From assembly GCF_021556395.1 (NCBI RefSeq), contig NZ_JAKGCS010000008.1, positions 3,654 to 67,653 on the forward strand: 64,000 bases of DNA, given 5' to 3'. Below are positions 16,885-25,843 of this stretch, piece after piece. The notes under the pieces were generated by a model. It was not told where the DNA came from. It worked only from the letters and a program-made list of their open reading frames with translations, and searched no databases. Position 1 is the stretch's first letter; each line of letters starts with the position of its first letter. This stretch comes from Acuticoccus kalidii (GTDB lineage: Bacteria; Pseudomonadota; Alphaproteobacteria; Rhizobiales; Amorphaceae). The position numbers and the translations under genes are program-made.

Positions 16885-17760
16885 TCACCGGCCCTTGCGC
16901 GCGAGGCGCGGGTTGAGCGCGTCGTTGAGACCCTCGCCGATCAGGTTGAGGGCGAGGACGGTGACGAGAATGCACACGCCTGGAAAGAAAGAGAGCCACC
17001 ACGCATTGCGGATCACCGTGCGGGCGGCGCCGATCATATAGCCCCAACTCATGATGTTCGGATCGCCGAGGCCGAGAAAAGAGAGGGAGCTTTCGAGGAG
17101 GATCGCCGTCGCCACCATCAGCGAGGCCATCACGATGATGGGGCTCATCGCGTTCGGCAGGATCTGCCGTGTCAGGATGTGAAGGTGCGAGAGCCCGGCG
17201 AGCCGTGCCGCCTCGACGAATTCGCGGCTCTTGAGGCTCATCACCTCGGCGCGGACGAGGCGGGCCACCGGCGGCCAGGAGACGATCGCGATCGCCGCGA
17301 CGATCGAGGAGAGAGAAGGCTGGAAGATCGCAACGAGCACGATCGCGAGAGCGAAGCTCGGGATCGTCTGGAAGAACTCGGTGATGCGCATCAAAATGTC
17401 GTCGACGAGACCGCCATAATAGCCAGCCGCCGCGCCGAGCGGCACGCCGATCGCCAGCGAGAACAGCGTCGAGATCAGCCCCACCACCAGCGAGACGCGC
17501 GCGCCATAGGCAAGGCCCGCGGCGACATTGCGGCCGAGCGTGTCCGTCCCGAGGGGCAATCCCTCCACTTGGAACGGCTCCAGGAAAGGTCGCTGCACCA
17601 TTTTCCACGGGCTGTCGGGGAACATCACGTTCGCGAACACCGCGACCGCGATGACGACGAGAAGCACGAGGAGGCCGAACACCGCGCCGCGATTGCGCGC
17701 GAAGCGGAACCAGAAGTCCAACGCCGGATGGCGGGCGGGCGCCGTCGCGGCGAGCGTCAT
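16885..17760 (-). CDS. Oligopeptide-type ABC permease, DppC-like
   Basis: 291 residues with six predicted helices and the DppC-type N-terminal segment (DFWFRFARNRGAVFGLLVLL), the GTDTLGRNVAAGLAYGARVS motif that marks this subunit, and an EAA loop (EFVEAARLAGLSHLHILTRQ). Forms the membrane channel with the DppB-like protein; its ATG overlaps the end of that gene, and the fused ATPase gene follows four bases after its stop. Confidence 0.93.
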   Translation of the reverse strand: MTLAATAPARHPALDFWFRFARNRGAVFGLLVLLVVIAVAVFANVMFPDSPWKMVQRPFLEPFQVEGLPLGTDTLGRNVAAGLAYGARVSLVVGLISTLFSLAIGVPLGAAAGYYGGLVDDILMRITEFFQTIPSFALAIVLVAIFQPSLSSIVAAIAIVSWPPVARLVRAEVMSLKSREFVEAARLAGLSHLHILTRQILPNAMSPIIVMASLMVATAILLESSLSFLGLGDPNIMSWGYMIGAARTVIRNAWWLSFFPGVCILVTVLALNLIGEGLNDALNPRLARKGR

Positions 17761-18734
17761 GCGTTCGCTCCGATGCGCGGGTCGATGAGGGTGTAGATCA
17801 CGTCGGTGATGATGTTGAAGATGATCACCACCGCCGCCGAAATGAGGAGAATGCCGAGAAGCAGATTATAGTCGCGCTGGGCGAGCGCCTCGAACATCAG
17901 ACGGCCGATGCCGGGCCAGGCGAACACCGTTTCGGTGAGCACCGCCCCGCCGACGAGCTGGCCCGCTTGCAGGCCGGCGAGCGTCACCACCGGCAGGAGC
18001 GCGTTGCGCAGGATATGTCGGCGCTGCACCCGGCTCGGCGACAGGCCCTTGGCGCGCGCCGTCTTCACGAAGTCCATGCGCGAGACTTCGAGCATCGAGG
18101 CGCGCGTCATGCGCATGTAGATCGCCGTGAAGAAGAGGCCGAGCGTCAGCGCCGGCAGGACGAGGTGTTTGGCGACGTCGGCGACATGGGGGAGCCCCGT
18201 ATATCCGGCGCCGATCGTCTCGTACCCGTAGCCGGGCAGCCAGCCGAGTTGGACGGAGAAGAGCAGGACCGCCATCAGCGCCACCCAGTAGAGCGGCGTC
18301 GCATAGAAGAGGAGCGACAGGGAGGTGACGAAGCTGTCGGTCCAAGTGCCCTGACGGGCCGCGGCGACGACGCCGAGCACGACGCCGAGCGTCAGCGAGA
18401 TGACGAAGGCGGTCATCGTGAGGATGAGCGTTGCGGGCAGGCGGGCGAGAATGAGGTCGAGCACCGGCTGCTGCTGGCGGTAGGAATAGCCGAGATCGAG
18501 CTGGATGACGCCTTTCAGATAGGTCCAGAGCTGGACCGGGAAGGGCTCGTTGAGGCCGAACCGGTCGCGAAGCTGTTCGATGAAGATCTCATCGGCGGCG
18601 CCCGCCTCGCCAGCCATCACGGCGGCAGGATCGCCGGGCGCCGCGTGAATGAGGAGAAAGTTCGCCACGACGATCAAGAGCAGCACGATGACCGCTTTCA
18701 CGAGCCGCGCCGCGATTAACGTGAGGATGCGCAA
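17757..18734 (-). CDS. Oligopeptide-type ABC permease, DppB-like
   Basis: 325 residues if it starts at the TTG at 18734 (LRILTLIAARLVKAVIVLLL), which has GAGGGGG about 12 bases upstream and gives the standard DppB N terminus; the frame runs further upstream with no ATG in a suitable place. Family features: HAAPGDPAAVMAG early loop, DLGYSYRQQQPV, and an EAA loop (MDFVKTARAKGLSPSRVQRR). Six helices. First gene of the operon permease-permease-ATPase-M20. The start is uncertain by a few codons. Confidence 0.88.
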   Translation of the reverse strand: MRILTLIAARLVKAVIVLLLIVVANFLLIHAAPGDPAAVMAGEAGAADEIFIEQLRDRFGLNEPFPVQLWTYLKGVIQLDLGYSYRQQQPVLDLILARLPATLILTMTAFVISLTLGVVLGVVAAARQGTWTDSFVTSLSLLFYATPLYWVALMAVLLFSVQLGWLPGYGYETIGAGYTGLPHVADVAKHLVLPALTLGLFFTAIYMRMTRASMLEVSRMDFVKTARAKGLSPSRVQRRHILRNALLPVVTLAGLQAGQLVGGAVLTETVFAWPGIGRLMFEALAQRDYNLLLGILLISAAVVIIFNIITDVIYTLIDPRIGANA

Positions 18735-19010
18735 AAGGCGGAACCCCCTCCGAGCCTTGTCTTCGGTATCGATCGCGGCATGCGTTGCAAACACCGTGCC
18801 GAGCGACCCTTCGTTGTGGTGAGGGTGGCCCGCGCGGCCGTTCCCGTCAATGACGAAGGGTTGCGCCGTCCCCGGCCGAACGGGGTGAGGTTGTGTCGGG
18901 CGGCTGTCGCGGCAATCTCCACGCCAGCTTCGCGTGTCACTACCGCATAGGACGATGATCCGGAGCAACCGCTCATGATCGAGTGCGTCCTAAAGCTGGG
19001 AGAGTATCCG

Positions 19011-20408
19011 ATGGTGCCAATCGACGGCGTGCGGCCACTGTCGCAAACGTCCGAATGGAGCGGTGGAACCGAACGGGAGTTGCGCAGGCTGCACGGCCCG
19101 CCGGCCTCTCTTTCCGTTGGAAGCCAAGACGGTCTTTATGATGATGCGGCAACGCCGGATCGCGCACGCTCTCGTCCGGCCGAACGCGGTCGGCCGCCCC
19201 TGAAACTCCTCGAGCGGGACACGCGTCCGTCGATCCCGCCGCGCAGCCGGGATGCGTGGGACATGGACGACACCGCCACCGCCACACCGAAATGGATGCT
19301 CGCCGTCACGCGCGACGACGAGCCCCGTTTCGACAACGACCTCACCGCCGAAGCGCTGAAGAAGCTCGATGTCGGTGCGTTGATCGTGGGCCGTGCGGGT
19401 GAGATCGCGTTCGCCAATGACAGCGCGCGTCGGGATTTCGGATGCGCCGCGCCGGGCGGGCACGGGCAGGGCGATTTCGTCTCCCTTTGGGCCGATGGCG
19501 AGGCGACCGTGTGGGAGGCGATGGCGGAGATCGCCGCGGCCTCGTCATGGCATCCGTTCGCTTTGACGCCGATCGCCGGCAACGGCGCGGGTACCCCGAT
19601 CCCGCTGCACGGCCAGGCGATCCGCATCCGCACGTCCGAGGCGAACGTCATCTATCTCCTCATCGTCCAGGACGACGAGCGGGGGGCGCGCGCCACCGAG
19701 AACCGCCAGCTCGTCGGCAGACTGACGGAGGAACTCGAAAAGGGCGCGCGGACCGAACAGACGCTGAAGGATCTGCTCGCCCAGCAAGCGAACCTCAATC
19801 GCGAGCTCGTCCACCGCTCGAAGAACAATCTCGCCCTTCTCGTCTCCCTGCTGCGCGCGACGCGGCGGGAGGCGAAGGAAGCCGTCGTCGACGAGGCGAT
19901 GACCGAGTTCGAGCGCCGCCTCATCTCCGTCGCCGCGATCCATGACGTTCTCGACGGCAACCAGCAGACCGAGAGCGTTCGGGCCGATCAGCTCATCGAC
20001 AGGATCTGCGATTCGGTCGCCGCCTCGCTGGCCCCGCCCAATGTGAGTCTGTCACGCGCGTTGGAGCCGACCGAGCTCCTCGTCGCCGAGGCGACCCCGC
20101 TCGGTCTCATCGTCAACGAGTTCGTGACCAACGCGTTGAAACACGCCTTTCCCGGCGGCCGGCAAGGCACGGTGCTGGTATCCTTGCGGCATCTCGAAGA
20201 CGGGCGGATCGAGGCGGTCGTCTCCGACGACGGGACCGGCCGCGACGCGGAGCCCGCGCCGCGTCAGTCGGGGCCGGCGCCGATCGGCGGGTCGGGTCTC
20301 GGTATTGTCGGCGCGTTGATCAAACAGCTCGACGCCGAAACGACGCGTACCGTCGCCGATGGCACCATTTGCCGCCTCGTTTTCCGTCCCGCAGCCGGGC
20401 TCGGATAG
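19011..20408 (+). CDS. HisKA_2-family sensor histidine kinase, soluble
   Basis: 465 residues from the ATG at 19011, chosen for GGGAGAG six to eight bases upstream; ATGs at 18975 and 19263 are alternatives. Residues about 100-210 look like a PAS-type sensor (VGALIVGRAGEIAFANDSAR). The phosphorylation site is in ELVHRSKNNLALLVSLL, the HisKA_2 motif with its HR-KNN core, and the ATPase part has VNEFVTNALKHAFPGG (N box), DDGTG and GSGLGIVGALIKQLDAE. No membrane helix. Kinases of this type often feed PhyR-EcfG stress signalling in Alphaproteobacteria; that link is inference, as no response regulator is adjacent. Confidence 0.85.
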   Translation: MVPIDGVRPLSQTSEWSGGTERELRRLHGPPASLSVGSQDGLYDDAATPDRARSRPAERGRPPLKLLERDTRPSIPPRSRDAWDMDDTATATPKWMLAVTRDDEPRFDNDLTAEALKKLDVGALIVGRAGEIAFANDSARRDFGCAAPGGHGQGDFVSLWADGEATVWEAMAEIAAASSWHPFALTPIAGNGAGTPIPLHGQAIRIRTSEANVIYLLIVQDDERGARATENRQLVGRLTEELEKGARTEQTLKDLLAQQANLNRELVHRSKNNLALLVSLLRATRREAKEAVVDEAMTEFERRLISVAAIHDVLDGNQQTESVRADQLIDRICDSVAASLAPPNVSLSRALEPTELLVAEATPLGLIVNEFVTNALKHAFPGGRQGTVLVSLRHLEDGRIEAVVSDDGTGRDAEPAPRQSGPAPIGGSGLGIVGALIKQLDAETTRTVADGTICRLVFRPAAGLG

Positions 20409-20411
20409 GGG

Positions 20412-21254
20412 TCAGCCGAGCTCCGGTCCGGCGATCGCCACGATTTCCGGCGCATCTCGGACCCGTCCCTCGGTGTCGCCATAGGCCATGCGCTCGAACC
20501 GGCGCTGCACCGCGAAGCCGCGCCGGGTGAGGCTTTCGCCGACCGCCTCGTGCCGATCCATCACGTCGACGAAGACCGGCCCATCGATCCGGCTCAAGGC
20601 GGTGGAAAGGAGCGCCGCGGCGTCGGCCTCCCGATCGGCGACGAGCGGACCGATCTGCGTCGCCCGCGTCCCGTTCCGGCCGATCACGTAGCCGGTGATG
20701 CGGCCGTTCTCGCGGGCGACCGCCGCGAACGTCGTCGAACGAGCCAGCAAAGCGGCGAGAATCGTCCCGCGCTCGACGCCGAAATATTGCGCGTCATAGG
20801 CAATGATCGCGGCGAGATCATCGCCCGTCGCCGGAACGATGTAGGAGGGCGACACGCCGTCCTCGCGTCCGCCGATACCCTCATAGCGCGTCGCGTCGCA
20901 CACCCGTGTGAACCCCATCCGCCGATAGACCTCGCGGCCCGCCGGCGTCGCATCGAGAGCGGGCACGCGGCCCGCTTCGCGATGCGCGGCGACCGCCCAT
21001 TCCATCAAGGTCCGCGCATGGCCCCGGCGCCGTTCCGATTGCGCCACGAAGACCATCGAGATCCAGCCGAAGCCCTCATAGGGGACGATGGCGGCGGTGG
21101 CGATCAGCCGGTCCGTGACAATCCCGACCCCACGGCCCGCCGACAGCATCAGCGCCCAATCGGCCGCGGTCTGGTTCCATCCGGCCTCGGCCGAGAATGC
21201 GAGACATGCGGGAATATCGGCCGGGCCGAGGGGAGTGGGTGCGGACGTCGCCAT
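20412..21254 (-). CDS. Two-domain GNAT acetyltransferase
   Basis: 280 residues with two GNAT folds. The N-terminal one is complete, with the acetyl-CoA loop in VAQSERRRGHARTLMEWAV (the Q-x-x-R-R-G-H pattern) and the C-terminal GREVYRRMGFTRV. The second domain (from about 130) is more diverged: PLVADREADAAALLSTALSR and a late RRGFAVQRRFERMAYG. Acceptor unknown. It ends the second TTT operon, three bases after the enolase-superfamily gene, so it may act on a related carboxylate or amine. Confidence 0.85.
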   Translation of the reverse strand: MATSAPTPLGPADIPACLAFSAEAGWNQTAADWALMLSAGRGVGIVTDRLIATAAIVPYEGFGWISMVFVAQSERRRGHARTLMEWAVAAHREAGRVPALDATPAGREVYRRMGFTRVCDATRYEGIGGREDGVSPSYIVPATGDDLAAIIAYDAQYFGVERGTILAALLARSTTFAAVARENGRITGYVIGRNGTRATQIGPLVADREADAAALLSTALSRIDGPVFVDVMDRHEAVGESLTRRGFAVQRRFERMAYGDTEGRVRDAPEIVAIAGPELG

Positions 21255-21257
21255 GGT

Positions 21258-22682
21258 TCACGCCGCGTAGGTCATCGGCTTCAGCGCGGCGAAGTCGGGC
21301 TCGGCGCCGCCCGCGAGGCCCGGCTGGTCGAGCGAGGCGATCGAGATCTGTCCCTGCTCGATCCGCACGCGGACCGCGCCGTGCGTGTTGTTGTAAAGGT
21401 CTGGATGGGCGGCGAGAAAGTTCGACTGCTCGGCGGGCGAGGCGGCGCTCATCCCGTTCACATAATGGTGCCCGTTCCGCTCGACGTCGGTGCAGCCGAT
21501 CAGCGTCGCGAGGGCGAGATCCTGCTCGACCGCCGTGCCCGCCTGGGTCGTCAGATCCTCCGCCGACATGAAATAACGCGGCTCGCCCGCCGCGTGGTTC
21601 CACATCGTGCACCGCGCCCGGTTGAGGAGCGAGCGGTAGACGCCTTTGCACGATTTGGACGACACGCCGCGGTAGCCGAGCGCCTTGGCGCGGACAAAGG
21701 CGTCGAGCGTCGCGTCCGATTCGTCGATTTCGACCGGCTTCTCGTTGGACAGATCCGAAATGTTCGCCTCGAACGCCTTCGCCCGCGCAATCGGCTGCTC
21801 GATGAAGACGATCGCCTCAGCAAGGCGCGCGAGCGCCGGGGTCGCCTCGATCCGGCGCCAGAGCTCGAGAACGCCGCCGACGTCGCGATATTGCTCGTTC
21901 CCGTCGAGCGTCGCGCGGTAGCTCGGCAGATGATCGAGCGCCGCGGCGATCGCCGTCAGCCGCTCGATATCGGCCTCGAGATCCCCCCCGACCTTGAGCT
22001 TGAAATGGGTGACGCCATAGGTCGCGATCACCTCCTCGAGCGTCTCGGGCAGCCCGTCATCGACGCGCTTGTCGGCGGGAAGGTCCGCCGCCGTGATCGG
22101 ATCGACGAGGCCGACCGTGTGCCGCGCGTGGATCGTCCCGGCCGGCGAGAGCGTGGCGAGGAAGGCGTCGAGGTCGAAATCGCCAAGGTCCGGCGTCAGC
22201 GCTGCGGTGAGGCCGAAGCGGTTCGCGCGCGCTGCCGTGAAGATCGAGATCCGCTCGGCCTTGCACATGGCGTCGAGGATCGCCCGGTCGAGCAGCGCCT
22301 TGCCGAACGAGGCGACGAGCGGGGGAAGGCCCGCCCGCTCGTTCGCCTCCCGTATCGCCGCGTCGGATTGGACGTGGATGCCGAACGCGGTGTCGCGATC
22401 GGCCGCCTCATAGGCCTCGCGCGCGATCGCGAGGGAGCGGCGGAGCTGGTCGAAATTGCCCTCGTTGGAAAGGTCCGGCGACTTGTCGAACCATTTCGGG
22501 GCGAGAAGCTCGGACGAGATGCCGCTTGCCTCCCGCCCGTCGGCGAAGCGGATCCTCGCGCGGACATAGGTCTGCGGGGCCTTCGTCATCGTGACGACGC
22601 CGAAGCGAAAGGGCATCCGCATCGTCACGTCGCGCTCGAAGAAGTCGACCCCTTCGAGGCTGAGAAGCGGGCGGTCGGTCAT
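21258..22682 (-). CDS. Enolase-superfamily (mandelate racemase/muconate lactonizing-like) enzyme
   Basis: 474 residues, long for the family (usually 370-440). Acts by Mg-assisted abstraction of a proton next to a carboxylate, giving dehydration, racemisation or cycloisomerisation. Visible parts: K-x-K in THFKLKVGG, first metal Asp in ATLDGNEQ, second in FIEQPI, third in VEIDESDA, and a second Lys in SSKSCKGV. The lysine pair resembles the muconate-lactonizing/dipeptide-epimerase type more than the glucarate dehydratase type. It lies 28 bases after tctA, so its substrate is probably the acid imported by this TTT system. Exact reaction not determined. Confidence 0.83.
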   Translation of the reverse strand: MTDRPLLSLEGVDFFERDVTMRMPFRFGVVTMTKAPQTYVRARIRFADGREASGISSELLAPKWFDKSPDLSNEGNFDQLRRSLAIAREAYEAADRDTAFGIHVQSDAAIREANERAGLPPLVASFGKALLDRAILDAMCKAERISIFTAARANRFGLTAALTPDLGDFDLDAFLATLSPAGTIHARHTVGLVDPITAADLPADKRVDDGLPETLEEVIATYGVTHFKLKVGGDLEADIERLTAIAAALDHLPSYRATLDGNEQYRDVGGVLELWRRIEATPALARLAEAIVFIEQPIARAKAFEANISDLSNEKPVEIDESDATLDAFVRAKALGYRGVSSKSCKGVYRSLLNRARCTMWNHAAGEPRYFMSAEDLTTQAGTAVEQDLALATLIGCTDVERNGHHYVNGMSAASPAEQSNFLAAHPDLYNNTHGAVRVRIEQGQISIASLDQPGLAGGAEPDFAALKPMTYAA

Positions 22683-22710
22683 GGCATCGTCTCCAGAGGC
22701 GGGGGGCGAA

Positions 22711-24213
22711 TCAGCTTCGCCGAAATAGGCGCGCGACGGCGCGGCGCACGGGACCTATCCCCCAAAGGATGGTCACGAGCGTGAGGGCGGCAAGGACGCC
22801 CGAGATCGGACGGGTGACGAACGGCTCGAACGAGCCGTCCGACAGCACCATGCCGCGCCTGAAATTCTTGTCGAGAATGTCGCCGAGCACGATACCGAGA
22901 ACAAGCGGCGCCATCGGATAGTTCATTTGCCGCAGGATGAAACCGAAGACGCCAAAGCCGAGCATCACCCAGATGTCGAACACCCGGCTCGCGATCGCGA
23001 ACGAGCCGACGACACACAGGACGAACACGATCGGCATCAGATATTCGCGCGGCACCCTGAGGACGAAGAGCATCGGCTTTGTGAGCGCGAGACCGAGCAG
23101 GAGAATCGCGACGGAAGCCCAGAAGACCATCGCCGCCACTTCGAAGATGAAGCCGGGATTCTCGATCATGATGAGCGGCCCCGGCCGCACGCCATGGATG
23201 AACATCGCCGCGAGGAGCACCGCGGCGGGCGCCGAGCCGGGCACCGCGAGCGTCAGAACCGGGATGATCGCGCCCGGGACGGCGGCGTTGTTGCCGGTCT
23301 CGGCGGCGAGGAGGCCGGCGGTGTTGCCGCTGCCGAAGGTCTCCGGCTCGCGGCTCGCCCGCCGCGCGGCGGCATAGGAGACCCACGCGCCCATATCCTC
23401 GCCGACACCCGGAATGATCCCCATCACCGTGCCGAGGACGCCGGAGCGCAGCACCAGCCACCAGCGCGACAGGACGGTGCGAAGGCGCGGCAGGACGCGG
23501 CCGCCATAGTCGCGCACGGTCTGATAAGCGGGCTGCTTCATCACCGACAAAAGCTCGGCGAAGCCGAACGCGCCGACGAGCGCCGGCAGGAGCCCGAAGC
23601 CGCCCGCGAGATCCACCGAGCCGTAGGAAAAGCGCTGATAGGCGTGGATCCCCTCCTGCCCGACCTGGGCGAGGAGAAGGCCGAGAAAGCCCGCGACCCA
23701 GCCTTTGATCGGATCGTCCATCGCCGTCAGCCGGCCGGAGATCACGACGCCGAACACGGCGAGCCAGAAGAACTCATAGGATTGGAAGCGAAGCCCGAAC
23801 TCGGCGAGTTGCGGGGCGATCAGAGCGAGGAGCACCAGCCCGACACAGCCGCCGAGAAAAGAGCCCACCGTCGCGAGCCCCATCGCCTCCCCGGCGCGGC
23901 CCTGGCGGGCGAGGGGAAAGCCGTCGAGGCTCGATGCGGCGTTCGCCGGGGTGCCCGGAATGTTGAGGAGGATCGCCGTGCGGCTCCCGCCATAGATCGC
24001 CCCGACATACATCGAGATGAGGATCAGGATCGCGTCTTCCGGGGCCATGCGGAAGGTGAGCGTCGTGAGGAGCGCGATGCCGAGCGTCGCCGTCAGCCCC
24101 GGCAGCATCCCGACCGTCATGCCGAGAAGCGTCGCCCAGAGGACGGAAAGGAGGCTCGACGGCGCGGCGAGGGCGACGATCGCGGCGCCGAGGTCGATGA
24201 GCTGATCGATCAC
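22711..24213 (-). CDS. tctA: Second tripartite tricarboxylate transporter, large subunit (TctA)
   Basis: 500 residues, standard length. N-terminal hallmark VGMLPGLTATLGIALLTTLT, GGSRTAILLNIPGTPANAAS, and the mid-protein repeat MGIIPGVGEDMGAWVSYAAA. About ten to twelve helices. Its ATG overlaps the tctB stop (ATGA), so the pair is coupled. Compared with the TctA at 3412-5118 it is only moderately alike, so the two systems probably serve different acids. Confidence 0.94.
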   Translation of the reverse strand: MIDQLIDLGAAIVALAAPSSLLSVLWATLLGMTVGMLPGLTATLGIALLTTLTFRMAPEDAILILISMYVGAIYGGSRTAILLNIPGTPANAASSLDGFPLARQGRAGEAMGLATVGSFLGGCVGLVLLALIAPQLAEFGLRFQSYEFFWLAVFGVVISGRLTAMDDPIKGWVAGFLGLLLAQVGQEGIHAYQRFSYGSVDLAGGFGLLPALVGAFGFAELLSVMKQPAYQTVRDYGGRVLPRLRTVLSRWWLVLRSGVLGTVMGIIPGVGEDMGAWVSYAAARRASREPETFGSGNTAGLLAAETGNNAAVPGAIIPVLTLAVPGSAPAAVLLAAMFIHGVRPGPLIMIENPGFIFEVAAMVFWASVAILLLGLALTKPMLFVLRVPREYLMPIVFVLCVVGSFAIASRVFDIWVMLGFGVFGFILRQMNYPMAPLVLGIVLGDILDKNFRRGMVLSDGSFEPFVTRPISGVLAALTLVTILWGIGPVRRAVARLFRRS

Positions 24214-24677
24214 GGAAGGCGCACCAGGAAGATCTTTTCAAAGAGAAACGTGACGAGGACGGCGGTGCCGACCGCGAGCGCCAGCGCCATCATCAGCATC
24301 CGCGCCGCCGAGGCTCGCCCCCAGGAGAAGGCGGCGACGAAGAGGAAGACGAAGATCCCCGTCGCCGCCATGAACGGCATCCGTCCGACGAGCCCCGCCG
24401 CATAAAGGAGGCAGAGCCCCAGCGCGAGCGCGAGGCGGCCCCAACCGCCTTCGGCCTCGCCGGCGACGGGCGCGGCCCGCACGCTGCGCGCGAAAAGGGC
24501 GATGCCGAGCCCGGTGAGGATCACGCCGAGAAGGCCCGGCGTCAGACCGGGCGCGCTCATCGGGTCGACGCCGAGCTCCTGCAATCGGGGCATCCGCACC
24601 GATTCCACGATCACCGCCACACCGAGCACGGTGAGGAGCATCGAGAAGACGAAATCCGCGCGGGGTGTCGATGACAT
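24210..24677 (-). CDS. tctB: Second tripartite tricarboxylate transporter, small subunit (TctB)
   Basis: 155 residues, four hydrophobic helices (FVFSMLLTVLGVAVIVESVR first; LALALGLCLLYAAGLVG in the middle; a C-terminal pair). The segment ELGVDPMSAPGLTPGLLGVI between helices 1 and 2 fits TctB. Place between tctC and tctA supports the call. Confidence 0.88.
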   Translation of the reverse strand: MSSTPRADFVFSMLLTVLGVAVIVESVRMPRLQELGVDPMSAPGLTPGLLGVILTGLGIALFARSVRAAPVAGEAEGGWGRLALALGLCLLYAAGLVGRMPFMAATGIFVFLFVAAFSWGRASAARMLMMALALAVGTAVLVTFLFEKIFLVRLP

Positions 24678-24770
24678 GCTGTTCGGACGGCTGCGAAGGG
24701 ACCGGGGTTAAACCGCGACGGCGCGCGCGGGAGCGAAGCCGGACCGCGCCGGAGCGCGGCCCGGCATCGA

Positions 24771-25772
24771 TCAGGGTTTCGGAATGCCGAGCTCGTCCGG
24801 CGACATCTTCGTGCGGCCCGCCGCATCGAAGGACCAGGCGTCCGCCTGGATCTCCGGCCAGACGCGCTCGCGCGCCTCGTCGCCCGCGGCGGGGGTGAAG
24901 AGCGCCCCCTTCTCGAGCGCATATTTGCGCAAGGGTTCGGCGTTCGGGATCACCTCGGCCCAGATCTGGTCGAATGTCGCGATCACCTCCTCCGGCGTGC
25001 CCTCGACGGGAATGAAGATGCCGAAGGCGGTGGAGAGGATCGGCAGCTTTTCCTCGACGAAATCGGTGATCGGCGGCACGGTCCCATAGCCGTCGATCTC
25101 GAGCGGCTGATCGGCGAGCACGGCGAGCGGACGAAGGCGCCCGGCGCGGACCATCTCGGCCTGCTCGGAGGCGAGCTGTGTCGTTGCTTCCGCCTCGCCC
25201 GAGACGGTCGCGACCACGGCCGGATTGCCGCCATCATACGTGACGTGTTTGTAGCTTCCGCCGACGGCACCCTTCAGCGCTTCGGCCGCGGCGTGGCCGG
25301 AGGAGCCGGCGCCGGCGGTCGCGATCGTCACCGAGCCGTCTTTCATCGCGGCGACGAAGTCGTCCATCGTCTCGTAAGGGGCGTTCGGATTGACCGCGAC
25401 GAGGGGGACGTTGGTCACGGTGTTGTAAAGCCGCCAATCGTCGACCCACGTGTCCCACTGGCCGAGGAGCTTGTAGGTGCCGAGCTGCTTGGGCGCGCCG
25501 GCGGCCCAGGTGTAGCCGTCATGGTCGGCCTCGAAGGCGTTCTTCTTGCCGATCGCGCCCGATGCACCGGGCTGATTGACGATGACGACGCGCTGGCCGA
25601 GCGCGTCTTCCAGAACGCCGGCGGTGACGCGCGACACCTGATCCGTCGCCCCGCCCGCGCCCCAAGGCACGATGATCGTGATCGGCTTGTCCGGCGTCCA
25701 GGGATAGTCGTCCGCGAGCGCGGGTGCCGTGAGGACGGCGAGCGCCGCGGCGGCGAGGGTCAATCTCTTCAT
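24771..25772 (-). CDS. tctC: Second TTT periplasmic binding protein (TctC/Bug)
   Basis: 333 residues from the ATG at 25772, which has a near-perfect GGGAGGA site seven bases upstream and begins with a signal peptide (KRLTLAAAALAVLTAPALA, cut before DDY). The mature protein opens with ITIIVPWGAGGATDQVSRV, the Bug ligand loop. GAGSSGHAAAEALKG and GGNPAVVATVSGE are later family segments. First gene of the operon tctC-tctB-tctA-enolase-GNAT. Confidence 0.94.
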   Translation of the reverse strand: MKRLTLAAAALAVLTAPALADDYPWTPDKPITIIVPWGAGGATDQVSRVTAGVLEDALGQRVVIVNQPGASGAIGKKNAFEADHDGYTWAAGAPKQLGTYKLLGQWDTWVDDWRLYNTVTNVPLVAVNPNAPYETMDDFVAAMKDGSVTIATAGAGSSGHAAAEALKGAVGGSYKHVTYDGGNPAVVATVSGEAEATTQLASEQAEMVRAGRLRPLAVLADQPLEIDGYGTVPPITDFVEEKLPILSTAFGIFIPVEGTPEEVIATFDQIWAEVIPNAEPLRKYALEKGALFTPAAGDEARERVWPEIQADAWSFDAAGRTKMSPDELGIPKP

Positions 25773-25843
25773 CCGTAATCCTCCCTTCGATGGCGGCGCC
25801 TCCCATTGTGTTTGTTGTGGGGGAGGGCCGCATGTGATCCGCG

